Assembly (NCBI RefSeq): GCF_026213295.1
Contig: NC_079432.1
Coordinates: forward strand, 8,166,696 to 8,230,695
Length of the DNA: 64,000 nt
Direction: 5' to 3'
From: Gadus chalcogrammus
Lineage: Eukaryota > Chordata > Actinopteri > Gadiformes > Gadidae
Shown here: piece after piece, positions 30,335 to 45,400 of the stretch
Numbering within the stretch: the stretch's first letter is position 1
Layout of the letters: every line of letters starts with the position of its first letter
Made by a program: the position numbers and the translations under genes
The notes under the pieces: generated by a model
What the model saw: only the letters and a program-made list of their open reading frames with translations
Databases searched by the model: none
Told to the model about the DNA's origin: nothing

Positions 30335-32201
30335 GAAAGCCCCTCATATGCCACTTCCATCACTTAGGGATTTATGTGTATCTATTAATACAGGCCCCGT
30401 GTGAACGTGTGTTATGCGTGTGTTCTTATGAGTCCCTGTGTGTGTGAGAGGGATGATAAAAGTGTGATTCATAAGTGAGAGGTTAATGCGTAAGGTCACA
30501 CACACACAGAGCTATCAAAGTCTATCTAAGCGTCTTAGAGTACCATATTAAGCGCTATATACATTTCATTTATTATTAAAGTGTGTTAAAAGATCTCAAT
30601 TCACAATGAACCTGGATGTAACCGCAGTAGTAACGTATATATGTTAGTAGGCTGAGCTTGTACCCACTTTTTTAAACACACATACACATTTATATGTGTA
30701 TTGTAAACACATCACCCTTCTTTGATTCCCTCCCCTTCCTTTCACTACTTGTCTGTGTGGGAACAAAGAATGTCTCTTCTCACGTATGCATTGAAAGACC
30801 TCCTTTACAATATTATGCCTTTGCCTTTTATAATGTATCAATACAAAAAGTTAAGCTAGTCATCAATAAACTGGATACCGTAATGGATCAACTTTTTGCC
30901 AAGAGCTAACCTTATCGCTAATGGCTAATACCATGTCTTCCACCATTAGAACAGGAGGCTAACATATTAAGCTACCTAACACAGTATAAATAGGTAGAGA
31001 TAGCATCGAGTGAAAGATTTTAATGGATTTCTAATATTCGTTGAAAATAATGCACTATTGAACTGTGGGAAGAAATTATTATAACATTTGCTTAGAACAT
31101 TTCTTTGGGTTGGATGTTAATTATAATGTAATATATTCATAATTTGAAATAGGCCTAATTAAGATAGAAAATTAAGCAAAGTGAAACAAATTCAGTATGA
31201 CACAATACATGTTGAGGTACAATACATCCTCATAAATATGATACCTCTTCTCCAGTGAAAGGCTCTTTCCCTTTTTAAGGAGAAACATCTGGGTGTGTTG
31301 AGTTCTGCTGGCGTTCTCTGCAGCTGTTCCTACGGCCGACGTGTGCGATAAACACTGTGAGTGGGAAACCCCCGCACTGGTTCACTCCCCCTCTCTTCCA
31401 CTGTGACCCATGGAAATAGCTTTGTGCCAGCTAGCAGGTGCTTCCTTGAAAAAAAGTCACTTTGCTTTTCCCAAACATTTTAGGGAATTGTGCGATGGAA
31501 ATGGTTGTGACTTGGATTGATGGCTTATTTGTGATTCCAGTTGAATTGAATGACTTTACATCATAGACTTTGACCTAAAGTCTGGATGTTATTTAGGCTA
31601 TAGACAATAACCTTATCACATACATTAAATCATGATCATTAATAGACATTAACCGTATAACTTATGAACCTATATAACACTATCAAATGTATCACTATCA
31701 ATCTCACATCTTACAATTGAAACATTCTGATGACAGGTACTAGTAGTCATAGGCCTATGTCGAAAAACTATAACAACTCAAACTCTGGATTATTGATAAT
31801 TTTTCATGGTTAGGTTAACATTACATCAAATTACATCATTATATCTTTACAAAGAGAGGAAGTAAGAATGTGAGTTTTTAAATGTGATTGAAATTCTATC
31901 TCAGGAAACCTTTCCTACACACTTAAAAAGCACAAGCTAAATTGAAACTGATATTTTTAAGACCGTCAAAAGGAAATACTTTTCCCTAAGCAAAAGCTTA
32001 GGGTAAAGCATGTTTAATAGAATAGTCTCAGCACAGTATGACATTAATTTATTCTAACCACAGGAGGCAGCGAGTAAGAAGTCTGTGGGAGGAAGTCTCA
32101 ACCGCAACCTTTAAAGTCAGGTTTTAATCAACACCTAATACAAATTACAGACGTATGACAGGGTCTAGAAATAAAATAGTCAAACATCACTTATGCACAT
32201 T

Positions 32202-32207
32202 TTTATT
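32202..32207 (-). terminator. candidate rp1l1 polyadenylation signal
   Basis: AATAAA on the minus strand about 1.2 kb past the stop. Position alone supports it. Confidence 0.2.
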
Positions 32208-33402
32208 CAACAAATGAATTACAAGTGCGATCAAAAGGTGTGTTGGACACATACATATCAGATACACATACTTAATATCATCATCAAATAAAAATGGCTT
32301 GAACTGCATTTTCAAGTTCAAGCCATGTTGGTAAGCCCCTGGTGGTAGGATATCCGTATCTCCTTGGATTGGTGTGTGGTATCATATTTTTTAGCAGGTA
32401 GCTTTACTCTACACAATGTCTTCATTAACTTGCAAAGTTTCAGGTGGATAAGTGTGCAAAGGTCCATTCCACTGATCTTCATTGACAAGCTTCAAAAGCA
32501 TTTTGGCTTTCCATAAGGGGATCATAAATACAACAGATATCGTTTGTTGTTGAGGTTTGGGTTGATGAATAAAGTGCAGATAAACTGGTAATTGAAAAAG
32601 AAAAATAATATGTATGGAGGATTTTTGTGCAGATTTGTCCAAAATTGCAATTATGATACATTATATTTTTTTCTTTTATGTATTTAAGCAATAAAACCAA
32701 CCATGTAAATATGCCAATAAGTATCTTCACATATATATTAGGGATTCCATGAATATGTTAAATAGCTAACAGTTTTTGAATTAAACAGACTCAAGTTACA
32801 GTAAAGTAGATACGGTAGAATCTATTGCGAAACGCCTGTGTTTTAAATACCTTAAATATACCCTTGTTTTTGTCTAAGGTTGACAATTGTTACAGAATAC
32901 AGTACTTAAGAAGTAGTTAAATATATCAAGTATTAATGGATTTCCTTCTTTGTGGCTAACATTCACAAAAGCTGCAATGATGTAATAAAGTGCTTTATAT
33001 ATAAATCACGTGACTGACATGACCATCTTGAACGACCCTAAAAGTATAGCAGCATGGTCTTGACAAATAAGCTCTATTTTTAAATAACTAACCTGAATTT
33101 AATTAGGAATACACATTTGACACCTCCCTGAATCCACCAATAACAAATGTGCCTGCCCTCATTCAAAGCCATTCTTTAGTTAACTTTAGACACATGGGTA
33201 GATAATGCCTGGGGATCACAACGTCTCTGATGGATCCATGCTGATATTCCCTTATTGACGGGTCTAATCTTCTCAGAAGTTTCTCTGACATCACTGATGT
33301 CTGTTACATATCAGCTCTAACTGTATCCTCTCAAGGTTTCTCTTTAAATATATTTACCAATATTCCCTCATCGTTGCTTTTCTGGCTCTCTCTGTCAATG
33401 TC

Positions 33403-36400
33403 TCATGGGATTTTTACGACACTGTCTGAGTCTCCTGCATTCACTTCGCTGACATCGGATTCTTCGATGTCAGCGTAAGCTCCGCTCTCTGACTCTGCGC
33501 TTACTTTGACTAAGGAGTCCAGCGTCCATGATGCTTTCGCCTCTGCAACTTGGCTGCCTTCTTTGTCTTCATTCGTCTCTGTGGAAACAAGTTCTACTAT
33601 CTCCCCCTCGTCAGTTTCTTGCTCTTCTTGATTATCTGAGTCTTCATCTTCTGCCTCATCGTCTGCAGAATTTCCTTGGTTCTCGATCGCCGCGCCCTTC
33701 TCGTCTTTTGCTGACGTCTCCAAGGGTGCTTCGGTTTCATCCTGGCATCCGTCTCCAATAACCGTTTCACCGGAAGAAGCTACGATTTCCTTGGTTTCAT
33801 TATCGTTGTCATCTTCTAGTTCTTCCACTTGCATATCCATTTCATTTGTTCCATGTATGTTGTGTACTGATATGTCTTCAACAAGGTCCTCTGTATCTGA
33901 TGCTAGAACTGATTTCAGCTCTTCAACGCCATCTTGACCATCTGTCGCATCGTAAGATTTGACCAGGTCATCTTCTTCACCCTCCTTAGTAATACAACTT
34001 TGGTCATCTGTTGGTTCCTCTCCTTCGTGTTCTTCAGTTTGACATTGTTCTTCATCTTCAGTAGGCTCATTAACATCATCGGTAGCTTCTTCTTCCTCCC
34101 CTGTAGTTTCATCCTCTCCGATCTCATCAGGCGCAGATACCGCCTCTGAGGACTTCGCTTCCATGTCATCCTCATCCTCAGAACCATCTCCAGTGGTTTC
34201 AGATGCTGCTGGTCTTTGGCTTTCGTCAGTCTGATTCCCGATATGGACTGGCTCCTCGCTCATTTCACCCTTGTCTATATTTTCTGTCGATGCACATTCC
34301 GTAGACTCTTCGGCACTGTCGTTTTCATCAGTTTCTGGTGCCTCTGTTTCGGCTGGCCCCAATTCTTCATCTGCAGTTTCATTCACTGACTGCTGCTCGA
34401 CTTTAGAAGACTCCAGGTCATTTCCTTCTTTGCCTATTGATTCAGATCCTGCAGATGTATTTCGTTCTTTTGGATCATCGTGTATTACCTCAATATCCGG
34501 TTCAGGGCATTCAGCGGTCTGGTTTAGCTCATGTTCCTCTTCTCCACATGTCTCAGCTTCACAGCTACCTGATTCAGTCTCTTGTCCAGCAGATTCCCCT
34601 CCGGTTGTGTTGATGACATCACTGTCTTGATGTCTGTCCGCTTCAATGTCCTCCTCCTCTTCGTCAGACAGATCTTCACAGGTGTTTCCTTCACCACTAC
34701 CTAAGTCGGATTCAGTGTCGGCCTTGGAGGTTTCTTCTTCCACAGTTTCATTCTCAGTCATGATTTCTTTGGTGTTAACCTGTTCAGGAGTTTCTTCTTC
34801 TACATCTTCATTCTCAGCCGTGGTTTCTTCAGCATATTCCTTCTCAGATGAATCTTCCTCTGCGGATTCAGCCTCAGCCATGATCTCTTCTGTGTTTTTC
34901 TTCTCCGGCATTTCTGCTTCTGCAGTGTCGTCTTCAGTCAGTATTTCCTCCACAGCGTCCCCAGATGTTGGTTCTTCTCCAGTTTCATCTTCAGCATTGT
35001 CCTGCTCAGATTTTACTTCATCTGCAGTTTCCTCCTCAGGCACACTCTCTTTGTCGTTCTCAGAAGTATGTTCTCCTGCAGTTTCATCTTCATCAATATC
35101 TTCCTCAGCATGGTCATTTTCAGACATTTCTTCATCTGCAGTTTTTTCCCCAGCCACATTGTTTGTGGAGTTGTCCTCCTCAGTAGTTTGGTTTTCTGCT
35201 GTTTCGTCTTCAGTCATGGATTCACCCTTCTCAGATGTTTCTTCCTCTGCAGATTCAGCCTCAGCTATGATCTCTTCTGAAGGGTCCATCTCAGATGTTT
35301 CTTCTACTGCAGATTCAGCCTCAGCTATGATCTCTTCTGAAGGGTCCTTCTCTGATGTATCTTCTTCTGCAATTTCATCTTCAGTCATTGTTCCGTTGAT
35401 GTTAACCAGTTCAGTAGTTTCTTCTTCTACATCTTCATTCTCAGCCGTGGTTTCTTCAGCATATTCCTTCTCAGATGAATCTTCCTCTGCGGATTCAGCA
35501 TCAGCCATGATCTCTTCTGTAGGGTCCTTCTCTGATGTATCTTCATCTGCAATTTCATCTTCAGTCATTGTTCCGTTGGTGTTAACCTGATTGGGAGTTT
35601 CCTCCTCTGCAGTTTCATCTTCAGCCATGGTGTCCTCTGAAGCGTCCTTCTCAGAAGTTTCTTCCGCTGCAGTTTCATCTTCCTCACTTTCAGACATTTC
35701 TTCATCTGCATCCCCAACCATGTTGTATTTGGAGTTATCCTGCTCAGTAGCTTCCTCTTCTCCACCTTCATCATTGTTTTCGACATCATTATTTGCTTCA
35801 TCAATGTTTTCTTCATCATTGTTTTCTTCATCATTGTTTTCATCATCATTGTCCTTCTCAGATGTTCCTCCTTCTGCAGTTTCAACTTCAGCCATGTTAT
35901 ATTCTTCCCGGTCCTGATCAGATGTTTCTTCTGATGCAGATTCATCTCCAGCTGTGGCTTCATCAGCATCCTCTTGCTCAGATGTTTCGTCTCCTGCAGT
36001 TTCATTTTCACCATTGTTTTGGTCACTATGGTCCTTTTCATATACCTCTGCATCTTCAGTTTCCGCCTCAGAAACAATTTCCTCTGCAGGATCGTTCTCA
36101 GATGATTTATCTTCTTCCGATTCCTCCTTGGCAATGAGCTTTTCAGCACTGTCAATCTCAGACTCTTCTTCTAGTGCAGTGTCATCCTCAGCCATTGATC
36201 CTTCAGAATGTTCAGTTTCTGCATCCTCAGCACTGCCCTTCTCAGATATTGCCTCTAGGGCATATTCATCCTCAGCCATTGATGATTCCGAATGTTCCTG
36301 CTCAGACACCTCGGCAGATTCTGCCATTTTCTCTTCACCGTGGTCCTTCTCAGAAATTGGTGTTTCGGCATCCTCAGCCATGATTTCTTGAGTAGGATCC

Positions 36401-39400
36401 TGGTCAGATTTCTCTTCTTCCTCTGTTCCATTTTCGACAATATCGTCATCGTTATTACCCTTCACTGAAGTTTCGGCTTCTGCAGTTCCAACTTCAAGCA
36501 CTGTTTCTTTTGCATCGTCCATCTCAGAGGTTTCTTCTTCTGCAGATTCTTCAGCATTGTTCTTCTCATAAGTGTTTTCTAGGTCAGATTCATCTTCGCG
36601 AGTGATTCCTTCCCCATCGTCTATTTTAGTTTCGTCCTCAGTCCTTATTTCTTCCGTAGATGTTTCTTCTAGTGCAGATTCATCCTCAGCCATGATCTCA
36701 TCATCATTGTCCTTTTCAGATGTTTCTTCTGTTTCTTCTTCATCTTGAGTGATGTGCTTCTCAGATGGTTGCTCTTCTGCTGGCTCCTCTTCAACCATAA
36801 GCGCTTCAGCATTTTCCTTCTCAGATGTTTCTTCTTCTGCAGTTTCATCCTCAGCCTTGATTTCTTCAACTTTCTCAAATGTTTCTTCTGCCGGTTCTTT
36901 CTGCCCAATACACTTCACTTCTCTCACAGCATCAAGAATAACATTTCCAACAACAATTTCTGCTGCTATATTTTCATTTACGGTTTTGGCAGCATGTTCA
37001 AGGTTCGCTGTAGGTATAATCGTTTGCGCATTTGCAGTATCGCTTTTCTTGGAATGTAGAATTCTCGCTAAGTCAAAAGCAATCAATAGAGGGGCAATAT
37101 GCATAGCCTTGGCAATGATTTGAGGCTGTGATACATTTGTGTTATTTTTACATGATTCACATTCACAGAATTCGTCATCCTTTTCACTGCGCTGGTCACT
37201 GTAAGATGTGCCCGTGTTCTTCCTAGATATTAAACTCCTTCGTCCCTCACTTCTCTCAGTTGAATTACATGATATGGCCTCTTTATGAGTTGTTGCTTGT
37301 CCAGCCCGGGCTTCGGCCTTCCTCAGTTCACTGTCTATACTAGCTTGTATCCTTTTTCGGACTTGACCTTTTAATTCACTTATCATGTCGTCTACCTCTT
37401 CATTATCACCCAAGTTCCAGCGCACTTTGAACTCTGTCATTGCATTGACATAATGCTTCATGAACTGCTTTTGTAGTTTGTTTAGTAAATTCAACAGCCA
37501 CAAGGGATCAGGATCTTGAGCAATCTTGAGGATCTTGTCCTTTTGACTGGCTCTGCCAACTACTGGATATTTCTCAACACTGCCACTTTCATTTCCTGAA
37601 CTATTTGTGCTTCCTGAACTCTGTGGTGTTTCTGGCAATTCCCTTGGACTGTCCATATTTCTAATTGTTTCATCTGAGCCGGGCTCGTCTTCCTTTGGAT
37701 CAGTGTCTGTTGTTTGTCCCATTTGTCTATCTGGTGAAAATTGAGCATCCCTGTGTATGTTTTGTGATAGCTCTTTTGATGCCCCAGCTATTGATTCGAC
37801 ACTTGCTTCGTCCACGGCCTCATTGACTTCTTGCACCTTCATCAGTGTGTCTACCCCCACATTGCCATTGGTTTGGCCACCACTGTTTACGCTGCTGTTC
37901 CCAGAGCCAGGGGAGCCACTGTTGACATCTACACCCGATGATGATGTACGATTTAAGTCCTCGTCTGGGGAATGATGAACATTATGCTTTACTCTTTGTC
38001 CGCTTTTTGAAGGCTCACAAAGCCACAAGGATTGTAGGATATTCATTAACTCTCTGTATTTTTCATCTTTGGCATCTTCATTAGCCGGATCAAACTCTAT
38101 TAATTGCAAGTTAACAAGGCAATCCAAGAGACCTTGAGCAGAAGTGCTTAGTTTACGTCCATACACTGGGGAAATTTCAGGTAAACTGTTACACCGATCA
38201 GTCTTTGGACTTAAAAGCACCTTCATCACCTGCACCGAGGACTGAAAGACCTTTGATGGGTCATTTGTCAGATCACAGTTGCAGGTATATTCTTCCTTTG
38301 AGGTGTTTGTCTGATCACTTGATTCAGGGATGTTGTTCGTCAACCCTCCATTGGCTTTTTGAGGTTTCATGACTTGTTCTGCAGCAGACTTCTCAGTGTT
38401 GTCCACCTCTACCATTGTGCCGATACCCTCTGTGAGCTCAACATTTTCATGTCCTTCTGAGTTTCTGTCAAATTCGTCTACATTGTCGTACATTACATTG
38501 TCAGCTGGGATGTTTTTCAACCACTCACTGACAACCTCTGTGGGTGATGCATTTGGTAGCCTGGATGGGACAAGATCTTCTGTCTTCGGTTGCGATGAAC
38601 CTGTTCTGGTCCTATTGAAGACATTTGAATTTGATTGGTTATCTGCCTGATGAGTGTCCGACTTTTCATCATCAATATCTGAAAACGGAAGTGACTGTGA
38701 CAAATCACTGTCATCATTGGAGCCATCGTGTGATATAAGCAAAGGTTCGGTTTTTGTTTTTGGTTTCTCTGATATTTTAGATTTTTTTGACCTGACTGAC
38801 AGGCTTTGTTGGTCTTTCGCAGTATGTGTTAGTGCATCTTTGGAAGGTGTTGATACTATTTTACACGCTGAAATATTTGACTTTGCAGACGTGGCACTGG
38901 GTGGCCTATCTTCATTATCTTTTATGTTCACAAATGAGATCATTGAAGACTTTGCACAGATTAACGATTTGTCTGTTTCATTCGTCATTTCTTCATCAAC
39001 ATCATCAATGTCACAGTGAGAAACCTTCGTTTTTCTTGATACAGCAGTAGAAGTTGACTTTGCTGACTTTACTGACAGCACAGTTGTCTGTCTCTCTTCA
39101 GCCTCGACATCAAGTAAGATACTTCCAGATACATTTGAGGGGCTATGTTTTCTAGAGAGGTTGGATTTTACAGATGTGTTTGACTGGGCACTTGCTACTC
39201 TGATTGCATTATCCTCTTCAGTAGATCCTTCATCAGCAATGCATCTTTCAGAACTTTCAGGGGTGACTTGAGATGCCATTGTGGTTCCCAATTTTACAGA
39301 CCGATTTGACTTGGCGGATTTTGCTGACATGGAGCTTTTTGATCTCTTTATATTTTCTTCTGCAGCATGTCCTTGATCTTGAATAACATCACTAACCTCT

Positions 39401-42400
39401 GAAGGACATTCAGATGTCGTAGACACAGCACTATTAGCTGACTTTGAAGCAGAGATGTTTGATTTAGCTGATTTCACTGACTTTGCACTTGCTCTGTCCA
39501 TAGTTTCTTCTTCTGCAGGTCCTTTAATGTGCATATCATCACCATTTTCAACAGGGCGTTTGGAAACTTTGGGTTTGTTAGATGCGGTTGAAGTTGTTGA
39601 CTTCACTGATTTGGCTGATTTAACTGACAGGGAGCTCATAGCTCTTATCAGAGGTTCCTTGTGATCAACCAAGGTAGCTTCATTTGGAACATCAGAGTGC
39701 TTGGACTTTGTAGATCTTAGAGAAAGGTTTGATTTAGCAGATTTTGCAGATTTTGCTGATTTTGCTGACAATGAGCTTGGCGCCCTCCCATCAGTATCCG
39801 TTTCAGAAGTTTCCTGAATAATAACAATAGGTGCAACTGGGCCTTCAGAAACATCTGTTTGTTCATTTGTCATTGTAACATTTGACTTTTCGGATCTTAT
39901 ACTTGATGGTCTTTCAAACTGAACTTCTGATGCCTTAGAACACATCAATTTTGCAGAAATGCCGGATTTTGCAGAAAGGCCAGACTTTGCCGACCTTTCG
40001 GACATGTTGCTTGGCGCTCTGACCTCTGATTCCTGTTCGGCAAGTCCTGCATCCAGAATATCATCTCCATGACCAGTGGTTAATTCAGAAACCTTTGAAT
40101 GGGCAGATACAGTTGAAACGTTTGATTTTTGGGATTTGACTGAAACGATGCTTGGAGGTCTATCCTCATTGTCAGTGGCGTGTAATTCTGACAGATCGTT
40201 TGAGTTTGACTTCATTGAACTGACTGAAACAAGAGACTTGATGGATTTTGTGGATGCTCTGTCTTCGTTGTCATTGTTAATTGAAATATCTCTTTGTTTG
40301 GATTTCTTTGATTTAACTGATTTACAGCTTTCTGCTTTCTCTGTCGTTAGCTGGTGGTTATTTTCTCCATCAGGACTTTCAACATCTGATAAATCAGCAG
40401 ATACTGAGTTTTGGTTTCTCATGAGAATTTGAGAATTTTCTGTTGTATTTGAGACGCAACTTCCTGCTCTCTCTTCAATATCATCTTCTGTATCTGCGAT
40501 ATGCTCAACCCTTTTTTCTTCACTATCTTTGGATTTCTTCAATATTATTGATGATGCATTGGATTTTACCGATTTTTTTGATTTGGTACTTACACAGGAC
40601 CTTGCAGACTTTGCTGACAAGGCACTTGGTGCTCGGTCCTCAGGACCATTTGGTTCATCAGAAACATCAGCTGTGCTTTCAGAATGTGCACTTGCTGGTC
40701 TCTCTTGAGCTTCCTCGTTATTTACACCGTGGACTTTGTGTTGGTTTCCAGAGGCCTTTGAGATCCCAGATTTTGCAGAAGACATTCTGGAGGTTCTGGA
40801 GATATTTGATTTTGTTGATTTGGCCGACAGGACACTTAGTGGTCTTTCCTCACTTACAAAGGCTTTTGATTTATTTGAGATTCCTGATGCATGTGATTCT
40901 ATGGACTTTATTGATGTGGAACTTGCTGGTCTTTCTACATTGCACTCGTCTTCTTCAGTATCTTCCTGCGACGACGCCACAGGGGTCTTTGAGATCCCAG
41001 ATGTTGCAGGGATGTTGGACTTTACTGACATGGCGCTTCCTCGCCCTGCAGTATCCTGTTCATTCGCCATTTCATCAGGAAGATGACTTGCATCTCCAGC
41101 AGGACTGGCTGTATTCCTTTTAGAAGGATCTCCAGGTTCTCTTGATGTCTTTGATTTTGCAGAACGATTTGACCTTGATGATTTAGCCGACATGCCACTC
41201 GCTGCTCTTTCACCAGGTTCCGGTTCAGCCTTTCTGTCTTCAATTGCGTCTTCTCCATCTTCCCCATCAGGTTTGTCAACATTAACAGATGGAACTTCAG
41301 TTTTTCTAGATCTAGCAGAGACATTGGACCTAGCTGATTTTGTTGACATGGCGCTCGTTGCACGCTCTGTCGTTTCTTTTGCAGTGGTTCCATTGTCTGG
41401 AACATCACCACTATTTACAGTCGAACTTTCCGAATCCTTGGATTTGTTGGATATGCCAGGAGCATTGGACTTTGCTGATTTGGTTGATTTTGAGGACATA
41501 TTACTTGGAGCTCTCACCTCTGTCTCAATCTCTACCAAATCACCGTTTCCATCAGTAGCATCAGAGCATTTAGACTTCTTCTGCCTTGAAGAAACATTAG
41601 ATTTGGTAGATTTCAGTGACATGGCGCTTGATGCTCTCTCTTCTATGTCGTTTTCATTCTCTGTGTTTGCTTCAGATTTAACTGCAGAAGACTTTTTAGA
41701 GGTTCTGGAGATATTTGACTTTGTTGATCTGGCCGACAGGACACTTAGCGGTCTTTCCTCACTTACAAAGGCTTTTGATTTATTTGAGATTCCTGATGCA
41801 TGTGATTCTATGGACTTTATTGATTTGGAACTTGCTGGTCTTTCTACATTGCACTCGTCTTCTGCAGTATCTTCCTGCGACGACGCCACAGGGGTCTTTG
41901 AGATCCCAGATTTTGCAGAGATATTGGACTTTACTGACATGGCACTTTCTCGCCCTTCAGTTTCCTGTTCAGCGACCTTTTCATCAGGAGTAGGACTTGC
42001 TACTTCAGCAGGATCTCCAGGTTCTTTTGATGTCTTTGATTTTGCGGAGCGATTTGACCTTGATGATTTAGCCGACATGCCACTCGCTGCTCTTTCACCA
42101 GGTTCCGGCTCAGCCTTTCTGCCTTCAATTGCGTCTTCTCCATCTTCCCCATCAGGTTTGTCAACATTAACAGATGGAACTTCAGCTTTTCTAGATCTAG
42201 CAGAGACATTGGACCTAGCAGATTTTGTTGACATGGCGCTCGTTGCACGCTCTGTCGTTTCTTTTGCAGTGGTTCCATTGTCTGGAACATCACCACTATT
42301 TACAGTCGAACTTTCCAAATCCTTGGATTTGTTGGATACGCCAGGAGCATTGGACTTTGCTGATTTGGTTGATTTTGAGGACATATTACTTGGAGCTCTC

Positions 42401-45400
42401 ACCTCTGACTCAATCTCTACCAAATCACCCTTTCCATCAGTAGCATCAGAGTATTTAGACTTCTTCTGCCTTGAAGAAACATTCGATTTGGTAGATTTCA
42501 GTGACATGGCGCTTGATGCTCTCTCTTCTATGTCATTTTCATTCTCTGTGTTTTCTTCAGATTTAACTGCAGAAGACTTTTTAGAGGTTCTGGAGATATT
42601 TGACTTTGTTGATCTGGCCGACAGGACACTTAGTGGTCTTTCCTCACTTACAAAGGCTTTTGATTTATTTGAGATTCCTGATGCATGTGATTCTATGGAC
42701 TTTATTGATTTGGAACTTGCTGGTCTTTCTACATTGCACTCGTCTTCTGCAGTATCTTCCTGCGACGACGCCACAGGGGTCTTTGAGATCCCAGATTTTG
42801 CAGAGATATTGGACTTTACTGACATGGCACTTCCCCGCCCTTCAGTTTCCTGTTCAGCGACCTTTTCATCAGGAGTAGGACTTGCTACTTCAGCAGGATC
42901 TCCAGGTTCTTTTGATGTCTTTGATTTTGTGGAGCGATTTGACCTTGATGATTTAGCCGACATGCCACTCGCTGCTCTTTCACCAGGTTCCGGCTCAGCC
43001 TTTCTGCCTTCAATTGCGACTTCGCCATCTTCCCTATCAGGTTTGTCAACATTAACAGATGGAACTTCAGCTTTTCTAGATCTAGCAGAGACATTGGACC
43101 TAGCTGATTTTGTTGACATGACACTCATTGCACGTGCTGTTGTTTCCTGTGCAGTGGATCCATTGTCAGGAACGTCATCATCATCATTAGATTTTGTAGA
43201 TTTCATTGACATGGTGCTTGAAGCTCTTTCTTCCATGTTGGTTTCATTTTCTGAGTTTTCTTCAGATTTAACTGCAGAAGACTTTCTGGAGGTTCTAGAG
43301 GTATTTGACTTTGTTGATTTTGCCGACAAGACACTGAGTGATCGTTCATCACTTGCAAAAGCCTTTGAGTTATTTGAGATTCCTGATTCATGTGATTCTA
43401 TAGACTTTCTTGATGTGGAACTTGCTGGTCTTTCCACATTGCATTCGTCTTCTGCAGTATCTTCTTGCGACGACACAACAGGGGACCTTGAAGTCCAAGA
43501 TCTTCTGGAGATGTGAGAATTAGCTGACTTCCCACTAGATCTATCTCCTTCGTCTGTGATAATTTCATCAGACATCTCTACACATTGGTCGTACGGAATT
43601 TCAGAGCATTTAGATCTTTTTGATTTCGCTGAAACATTAGAAATTGAGCTTGATCTGTCGTTTTCAGGTTTGTTGAATTCCTCTACTGCAGTGTCTTCAG
43701 CAGAGATGTCATCACTTTCTACAGCAGTAATTTCAGAAAATTCAGATTTTTCTGATAAAGCTGATTCATTTGACTTTGTGGATTCCGTGGATTTGAATGA
43801 AATGCAACTGGATGCTGTCTCTTCCATTACATCCTCTGCATTTTCACCATCCAAATTATCATCATCAGCAGACAGTGCTGAAGCATTTGATTCTACTGAC
43901 TTTGTTGGTGTTGTGCTTACTGGGCTCTCTACAAGTTCAGGAGGAACTGTAGATGTCTTTGATTTAGGCTTAGATATTGCAGTGTCCTCATCTGAAACCA
44001 AATAACGGTGAGATCTTTTTGATCTATTCGATCTGTTAGAGGTATTAGACCTGGCACTTTTTGGCCTGTCCGGAAATTCCTCTTCAGTATCAGGATCATC
44101 AGGAATGTCACCAGCTTCACTCTTTGCTGATTTGGTTGATTTGACTGACTGCATACTTGGAGCTCTTTCCATTGGTTCCTCGTGATCATCAGAGGATATT
44201 TCTGCTTGAACCTCAGACGACTTTGACTTTATTGATCTGGCGGAAACATGGGAATTGGTTGATTTCGCTGATTTGTATGACGTGGCACTAGACACCCTCT
44301 CATCCTTTGGTTGGTTCTCATAAGATCCTTCAGCTGTTTCATCATCTGTATTTTCAGCACCGTCATCTTTCATTGTGTCTTGCTCTTCTGGACTTTTATT
44401 ATTTGTTGATCTATTTGATCTTACAGAAGCTCCTGATCTTTGTGACAAGTGGCTAGGGGCTCTGTTTGCATAATCGCTTTGTTCTGGTGAAAGCTCCGAT
44501 GCCTGTGAGGTTCTAGTGGAAGTGTTTGACCTAGACCTGGATGACATGGAACTTGTCACTCTGTTTTCAACTACCTCTTGAGCAATTTCTGCTTCATCCA
44601 AAACTTCATCCATTTGCGCCTTCTCCTCAGTAGAGTTTTGAACTATTATAGTCTTTTTAGGGCATTCGGTATCTTCATCCTCATTGATGAGTATTTCCCC
44701 CGAAGAGGTGTGAGATTTAACAGACATGGCACTTGATGACTGTCGTTTCTCAATTTTTGGGCTATTGCTATCAGATGTATTTTTGATAGGGTCACCCAAA
44801 GGTACACATGTGCACTTTGTCTTTGATGACTTAGAAGTTGTTGATAGTGGTGAGGACATTTCTCTCCCTGGAGTTGAAGCTTTCGAAATTATTTTGGACA
44901 TTCTTGAATGAGCAGAAGCAACGGATCCTCTACTTCGGGGGCTTGGACTTCCTTTTTGAGCACATAAATCTGGTCTTGAAACTCCAGTAGGAAGATCGTC
45001 CTCCTCGTCATCTAGGCTCTCTGTGAGATGCGTTAAGATCATGGAGGAGGCACTGATGGCTGAGCAGGCCCTTTCTTCTCTTTGGGTTGGAACCAATGTT
45101 CCTCTCTCTGGTATTTCCTCAGCACTGTCGACCCCGTCGACCACGGCAGATCCTCTCTCAAACCTCTGAGGGGTCACGGCGCTCGTGATCGTGCAATACT
45201 CGATGGTGTCCACTGTATTGATGGTGCTCTCCACCCATGTCTCCGTCTCCACCACCTGCCCGCCGCAATCCTCACTCGACATTGAGGTAGTTTGTGTGTT
45301 TTTAACCTCCGTCCTCTTGCAGACAGTTGTGTGCGAGGACGCGCTGGAGCTCGACGACTTGACGTTGCCGCCACCTCCCTGCGCTTCTGGAATCGGTCGG

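Noticed and set aside
34646..35590. 314-codon Ser-rich plus-strand frame
   Set aside because: Antisense shadow of the acidic Glu-rich rp1l1 repeats (GAA/GAG read backwards gives Ser/Phe).
41192..43516. 774-codon open frame on the plus strand, rich in Ser, Asp and Phe
   Set aside because: It is the antisense of the in-frame rp1l1 repeats. The 885-bp periodicity keeps stops out of one opposite frame; there is no start context, domain or splice support.
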